Translations under genes and position numbers: made by a program
Shown here: piece by piece, positions 1 to 5,264 of the stretch
Position numbering within the stretch: position 1 is the stretch's first letter
Layout: each line of letters begins with the position of its first letter
The notes under the pieces: generated by a model
Told to the model about the DNA's origin: nothing
Seen by the model: only the letters and a program-made list of their open reading frames with translations
Databases searched by the model: none
Assembly: GCA_903970565.1 (NCBI GenBank)
Contig: CAJCJE010000115.1
Span: 1 to 5,264 of the forward strand
Direction: 5' to 3'
Length of the DNA stretch: 5,264 bases
DNA from: Candidatus Melainabacteria bacterium
Lineage (GTDB): Bacteria; Actinomycetota; Actinomycetes; Mycobacteriales; Pseudonocardiaceae

Positions 1-44
1 ACACCATCACCGCCACGGACCGGCAAGGACGAGCGCGACGCGGG

Positions 45-587
45 TCAGCGCGCGTAGGTCGGGATGAGCACGGCCCTGGCCAGGGTGTGGAACGCCAGGT
101 TGAAGCCGACCACGGCCGGGCTCGCGCTGCCATCGACGCCCAGATTCTCCGCATCGACCGCGTGCACGGCGAAGTAGTAGCGGTGCGGCCGGTCGCCCTC
201 GGGGGGCGCGGCGCCGCCGAAGGCGTTGGCGCCGAAGTCGGAGCGGACGTGGAAGGCACCGGCCGGCAGGCTCGCGTCTTCCCTGCCGGCGCCGGTCGCG
301 AGTTCGGTCACCGAGGCGGGGATGTCCACCGCCACCCAGTGCCAGAAACCGGACCCGGTCGGGGCGTCCGGGTCGTAGCAGGTGACCACGTAGCTCTTGG
401 TGCCCTCCGGGGCGCCGGACCAGCTCAGCTGCGGCGAGATGTTGTCCCCGCCCGCGCCCATGCCGTCGAACACCTGCGCCTTGGACAGCGGCTGCCCGTC
501 CTGTACGTCGTTCGAGGTGACCGTGAACGACGGGACGGCCGGCAACATGCTGTAGGGGTCCGGGGGAACCGGTCGGTCCAGGTTCAT
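45..587 (-). CDS. YbhB/YbcL family PEBP-type (Raf kinase inhibitor-like) protein
   Basis: This 180-residue protein belongs to the phosphatidylethanolamine-binding protein family, YbhB/YbcL branch. Seen in the sequence: the DPDAP motif at residues 72-76 followed by FWHW at 81-84, which in this family line the anion/phosphate pocket; FGG and PP at 123-129; and PHRYYF at 134-139, the second conserved pocket segment. GFN at 161-163 and the C-terminal helix region complete the fold. There is no signal peptide or membrane segment, so it is probably cytoplasmic. It resembles, from memory, Mycobacterium tuberculosis Rv2140c (about 176 residues), including the N-terminal DPY..LP and MGAGG segments, so it appears full length. 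The start is the ATG at 587, preceded four bases upstream by a GGAAGGAA ribosome binding site (592-599). The frame stays open further upstream, but that extension shows no family similarity. Physiological roles of bacterial members are poorly defined; lipid or small-ligand binding is family knowledge. It is transcribed divergently from the methyltransferase gene. Confidence 0.93.
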   Translation of the reverse strand: MNLDRPVPPDPYSMLPAVPSFTVTSNDVQDGQPLSKAQVFDGMGAGGDNISPQLSWSGAPEGTKSYVVTCYDPDAPTGSGFWHWVAVDIPASVTELATGAGREDASLPAGAFHVRSDFGANAFGGAAPPEGDRPHRYYFAVHAVDAENLGVDGSASPAVVGFNLAFHTLARAVLIPTYAR

Positions 588-612
588 CTTGTTCCTTCCG
601 CGGGTACTTGCT

Positions 613-630
613 GACGCGATCACTCGCGTC
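613..630 (-). promoter_or_regulatory. GUGA-tetraloop hairpin in the PEBP 5' leader
   Basis: Read on the minus strand, GACGCGA, GTGA, TCGCGTC form a perfect 7-bp stem closed by a four-base loop. GUGA is a member of the stable GNRA tetraloop class. The structure ends 25 bases before the PEBP start codon and leaves the Shine-Dalgarno free. It would be part of the mRNA leader if transcription starts upstream of 630. Possible roles are mRNA 5'-end stabilisation or a protein/RNA contact; the role is inference. As DNA it is also an inverted repeat that could be an operator. No T-tract follows it, so it is not an intrinsic terminator. Confidence 0.5.
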
Positions 631-666
631 CACTCTTGCACTGTCCTCGACATCGCCGAGGTCCGC

Positions 667-724
667 ACCAACCCCCGACCAACCACCGAACAAGAACCAA
701 CCCCCGACCAACCACCGAACAAGA
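667..724. repeat. Two perfect tandem copies of a 29-bp repeat
   Basis: Copy 1 (667-695) and copy 2 (696-724) are identical over all 29 bases and abut directly; flanking bases do not continue the pattern. Each unit divides into two 11-bp submonomers that differ at one base, ACCAACCCCCG and ACCAACCACCG, followed by the 7-base spacer AACAAGA. The plus strand is C-rich and the minus strand is therefore G-rich, with five GG-or-longer runs per copy. The repeat lies 80 bases upstream of the PEBP start codon and 200 bases upstream of the methyltransferase start. Its length is not a multiple of three and no gene covers it. Perfect identity suggests recent duplication or copy-number variation by slippage. 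Confidence 0.93.
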
Positions 725-733
725 GACGTGACG

Positions 734-763
734 TTGGACGCCGGAGCGGAATGAGCCGATAAC
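734..763 (+). promoter_or_regulatory. Candidate promoter for the methyltransferase gene
   Basis: TTGGAC at 734-739 and GATAAC at 758-763, separated by 18 bases, resemble a housekeeping-sigma -35/-10 pair. The match is partial (three of six and four of six to TTGACA/TATAAT). Transcription from here would start near 770 and give a leader of about 155 bases before the methyltransferase ATG. Actinobacterial promoters are often degenerate, so this is only a best guess from inspection. Confidence 0.22.
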
Positions 764-899
764 GCCTGGTGACAATAAGTACCAATTGTGCACTGATCGG
801 TTCGTGAGATCGAGCATGTGTCACCCTGTTGGCGGTACACGACAGCGGGAATGTCCTTCGGTCGCGGGGATCGGGTCCTCGATGGTGGGGCAGAACAAA

Positions 900-916
900 C
901 CTGTTCGAGCAGGAGG
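900..916 (+). promoter_or_regulatory. Methyltransferase ribosome binding site with overlapping small hairpin
   Basis: AGGAGG at 911-916 is a near-perfect Shine-Dalgarno sequence eight bases before the ATG at 925, and it decides that start. Its first three bases are also the 3' arm of a small hairpin: CCTGT (900-904), loop TCGA, GCAGG (909-913), which pairs as four Watson-Crick pairs plus one G-U. The hairpin is short, so it may only modestly reduce access to the site; any regulatory effect is inference. Confidence 0.6.
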
Positions 917-924
917 AACCTGGC

Positions 925-1779
925 ATGGAACGCCCCGACCGGCCTCTGGCGCCCGACCAGTCCCTGGTACCCATGCGGCCCTTCGACAAGGTGGACGTCG
1001 ACCGTCCCTCCTCCGCCCGCATCTACGACTACTTCCTCGGCGGCGCGCACAACTTCGAGGTCGACCGGGAAGCCGCCGTCGCGCTCCAGCAGGCGCACCC
1101 GGCGATCGGGCTCGGGATGCGGGCCAACCGGTCCTATCTGCGCCGCGCGGTGTCCTTCCTGACCTCGGCCGGCATCGACCAGTTCCTCGACCTCGGCTCC
1201 GGCATCCCCACCGTCGGCAACGTGCACGAGATCGCCCAGCGCACCAACCCGGACGCGCATGTCGTCTACGTCGACCTCGAACCGATCGCGGTGACCCACG
1301 GCAACACCATCCTGGCCGGCAACGACCGCGCCGTCGCCATCCACGCCGACCTGCGCAGGCCGGCGGAGGTGCTCGATCACCCGGACACCAAGGCCATGCT
1401 CGACCTCGAACGGCCGATCGCGCTGATCGTGGCCGGCGTGTTGCAGTACGTCTCCGACGCCGACGACCCGGCCGGCGTCATCGCCGGCTACACCGACCGG
1501 CTCGTGCCCGGCAGCTACCTGGCCATGTCGCATCCCTCCCAGGATGATCTGACTCACGAACGCAAGGCCGGCACGAGCACCGTCGGGACCGTCTACGACC
1601 GCACGGCCACCCCCTTCACCTACCGGACCAGGTCCCGGTTCGAGGCCCTGTTCACCGGCCTTGACCTGGTCGAACCCGGTGTCGTGCACATGTGGTCCTG
1701 GCACGCCGACGCCGACGGCGAACACAACGAACTCGATGGCCGATTGACCGGATTCGCCGGAGTTGCCCGCCTGCCCTGA
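925..1779 (+). CDS. SAM-dependent methyltransferase, DUF574/Methyltransf_19 family
   Basis: This 284-residue protein matches the actinomycete 'S-adenosyl methyltransferase' family (PF04672, formerly DUF574). Seen: the N-terminal family signature [20 protein letters not shown] at residues 28-47; [10 protein letters not shown] at 67-76; the glycine-rich SAM-binding loop [10 protein letters not shown] at 87-96 followed by [13 protein letters not shown] at 113-120, whose acidic residue at the end of strand 2 is expected to bind the SAM ribose; and [13 protein letters not shown] around 175-190. Length and motif order are normal for the family, so it should be intact. The ATG at 925 is chosen for its AGGAGG site; an internal ATG at 973 lacks one. 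The substrate is unknown: the family is abundant, with many paralogues per genome, and most members are uncharacterised. It lies 88 bases upstream of cobN in the same direction, but it does not resemble corrin-ring methyltransferases such as CobA, CobI, CobJ, CobM, CobF or CobL, so a cobalamin role is not supported. Confidence 0.95.
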   Translation: MERPDRPLAPDQSLVPMRPFDKVDVDRPSSARIYDYFLGGAHNFEVDREAAVALQQAHPAIGLGMRANRSYLRRAVSFLTSAGIDQFLDLGSGIPTVGNVHEIAQRTNPDAHVVYVDLEPIAVTHGNTILAGNDRAVAIHADLRRPAEVLDHPDTKAMLDLERPIALIVAGVLQYVSDADDPAGVIAGYTDRLVPGSYLAMSHPSQDDLTHERKAGTSTVGTVYDRTATPFTYRTRSRFEALFTGLDLVEPGVVHMWSWHADADGEHNELDGRLTGFAGVARLP

Positions 1780-1789
1780 CCGTTAGCAT
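1763..1789 (+). promoter_or_regulatory. Weak candidate promoter for cobN
   Basis: TAGCAT at 1784-1789 fits the actinobacterial -10 pattern TANNNT. The nearest -35-like hexamer is TTGCCC at 1763-1768, inside the methyltransferase 3' end, with a short 15-base spacer. It would give a cobN leader of about 70 bases. The match is poor, and cobN could instead be transcribed by read-through from the methyltransferase gene, since no terminator is evident between them. Confidence 0.2.
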
Positions 1790-1854
1790 GACCTGGAAGT
1801 AGCTCGCGGCGCCGGAAAACCTCCCCGCCGACGTCCGGGTTCGCCAGCGGGCCC

Positions 1855-1861
1855 AGGAAGG
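1855..1861 (+). promoter_or_regulatory. cobN ribosome binding site that fixes a GTG start
   Basis: AGGAAGG lies six bases before the GTG at 1868. In this frame an upstream TAG at 1784-1786 closes the reading frame, and no ATG, GTG or TTG codon occurs between it and 1868. The GTG is therefore the first available start and the only one supported by a Shine-Dalgarno sequence. Confidence 0.8.
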
Positions 1862-1867
1862 ATCGCT

Positions 1868-5264
<3,397 letters not shown>

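Larger units (their letters stand above)
588..924. other. Divergent intergenic region between the PEBP and methyltransferase genes
   Basis: This 337-bp stretch contains no convincing gene. It must carry the start signals of both flanking genes. From left to right it holds the PEBP ribosome binding site (592-599), a 7-bp hairpin (613-630), a two-copy 29-bp tandem repeat (667-724), a relatively AT-rich patch around 757-790, a short inverted repeat at 772-789, a second imperfect inverted repeat at 818-840, and a small hairpin that touches the methyltransferase Shine-Dalgarno (900-913). Some reading frames pass through it, but they have no ribosome binding site of their own and no recognisable protein family. 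Confidence 0.8.

Noticed and set aside
667..724. CRISPR array
   Set aside because: The two copies abut without spacers, there are only two, and no cas genes are present.
588..1022. An N-terminal extension of the PEBP protein, since the frame remains open upstream of 587
   Set aside because: The extension would include the tandem repeat and part of the antisense methyltransferase, while a good ribosome binding site and family-typical N-terminus sit at 587.
786..1547. A 253-codon plus-strand frame overlapping the methyltransferase
   Set aside because: It is a shifted frame of the methyltransferase with an R/P/G-rich translation and no Shine-Dalgarno at its start.
7..1725. A 572-codon minus-strand frame covering the PEBP gene, the intergenic region and the methyltransferase
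   Set aside because: It runs antisense to the methyltransferase and out of frame through the PEBP gene. Its sequence is arginine- and glycine-rich with no domain, and it would need to translate the tandem repeat.
1824..1851. Intrinsic terminator between the methyltransferase and cobN (CCCGC...GCGGG)
   Set aside because: The stem is only five pairs, the loop is 18 bases and no T-tract follows.
1780..1867. Cobalamin riboswitch before cobN
   Set aside because: The gap is too short for a complete element, and I could not find the conserved core or B12 box. GC-rich segments such as CCCGC/GCGGG pair only weakly.

Overview
The window is very GC-rich. Its codons end mostly in G or C, it has strong AGGAGG-like ribosome binding sites, and one gene starts with GTG. 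It encodes an S-adenosyl methyltransferase of the DUF574/Methyltransf_19 family, which is largely confined to actinomycetes. Its PEBP-family protein and CobN both look actinobacterial. The source is most likely a filamentous or nocardioform actinomycete (Pseudonocardiales, Nocardia or Streptomyces-like). The genus cannot be fixed from the sequence alone.

There are three protein genes. On the minus strand, 45-587 encodes a 180-residue YbhB/YbcL (PEBP, 'Raf kinase inhibitor-like') protein. After a 337-bp divergent intergenic region, 925-1779 on the plus strand encodes a 284-residue SAM-dependent methyltransferase. After an 88-bp gap, 1868 to the window end holds the first 1132 codons of cobN, the large subunit of aerobic cobaltochelatase. 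The cobN frame is open to the last base, so its C-terminal end lies outside the window.

CobN is the only gene with a well-established pathway role: cobalt insertion into hydrogenobyrinic acid a,c-diamide in aerobic cobalamin synthesis. No other cobalamin gene is present. The methyltransferase is in the same direction with no clear terminator before cobN, so read-through is possible. It belongs to a general DUF574 family and does not resemble the corrin-ring methyltransferases. The PEBP gene points away and looks independent. No full-length cobalamin riboswitch fits in front of cobN.

The most interesting non-coding structure is the divergent intergenic region. It holds a perfect two-copy 29-bp tandem repeat built from 11-bp submonomers. 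The repeat is G-rich on the PEBP mRNA strand. Each copy also carries an 8-nt segment complementary to the PEBP ribosome binding site and start codon. A 7-bp hairpin with a GUGA tetraloop lies between the repeat and that start. Two unusual palindromes lie inside cobN. I see no mobile element, CRISPR array, RNA gene or unknown multigene system; the coding content is ordinary.
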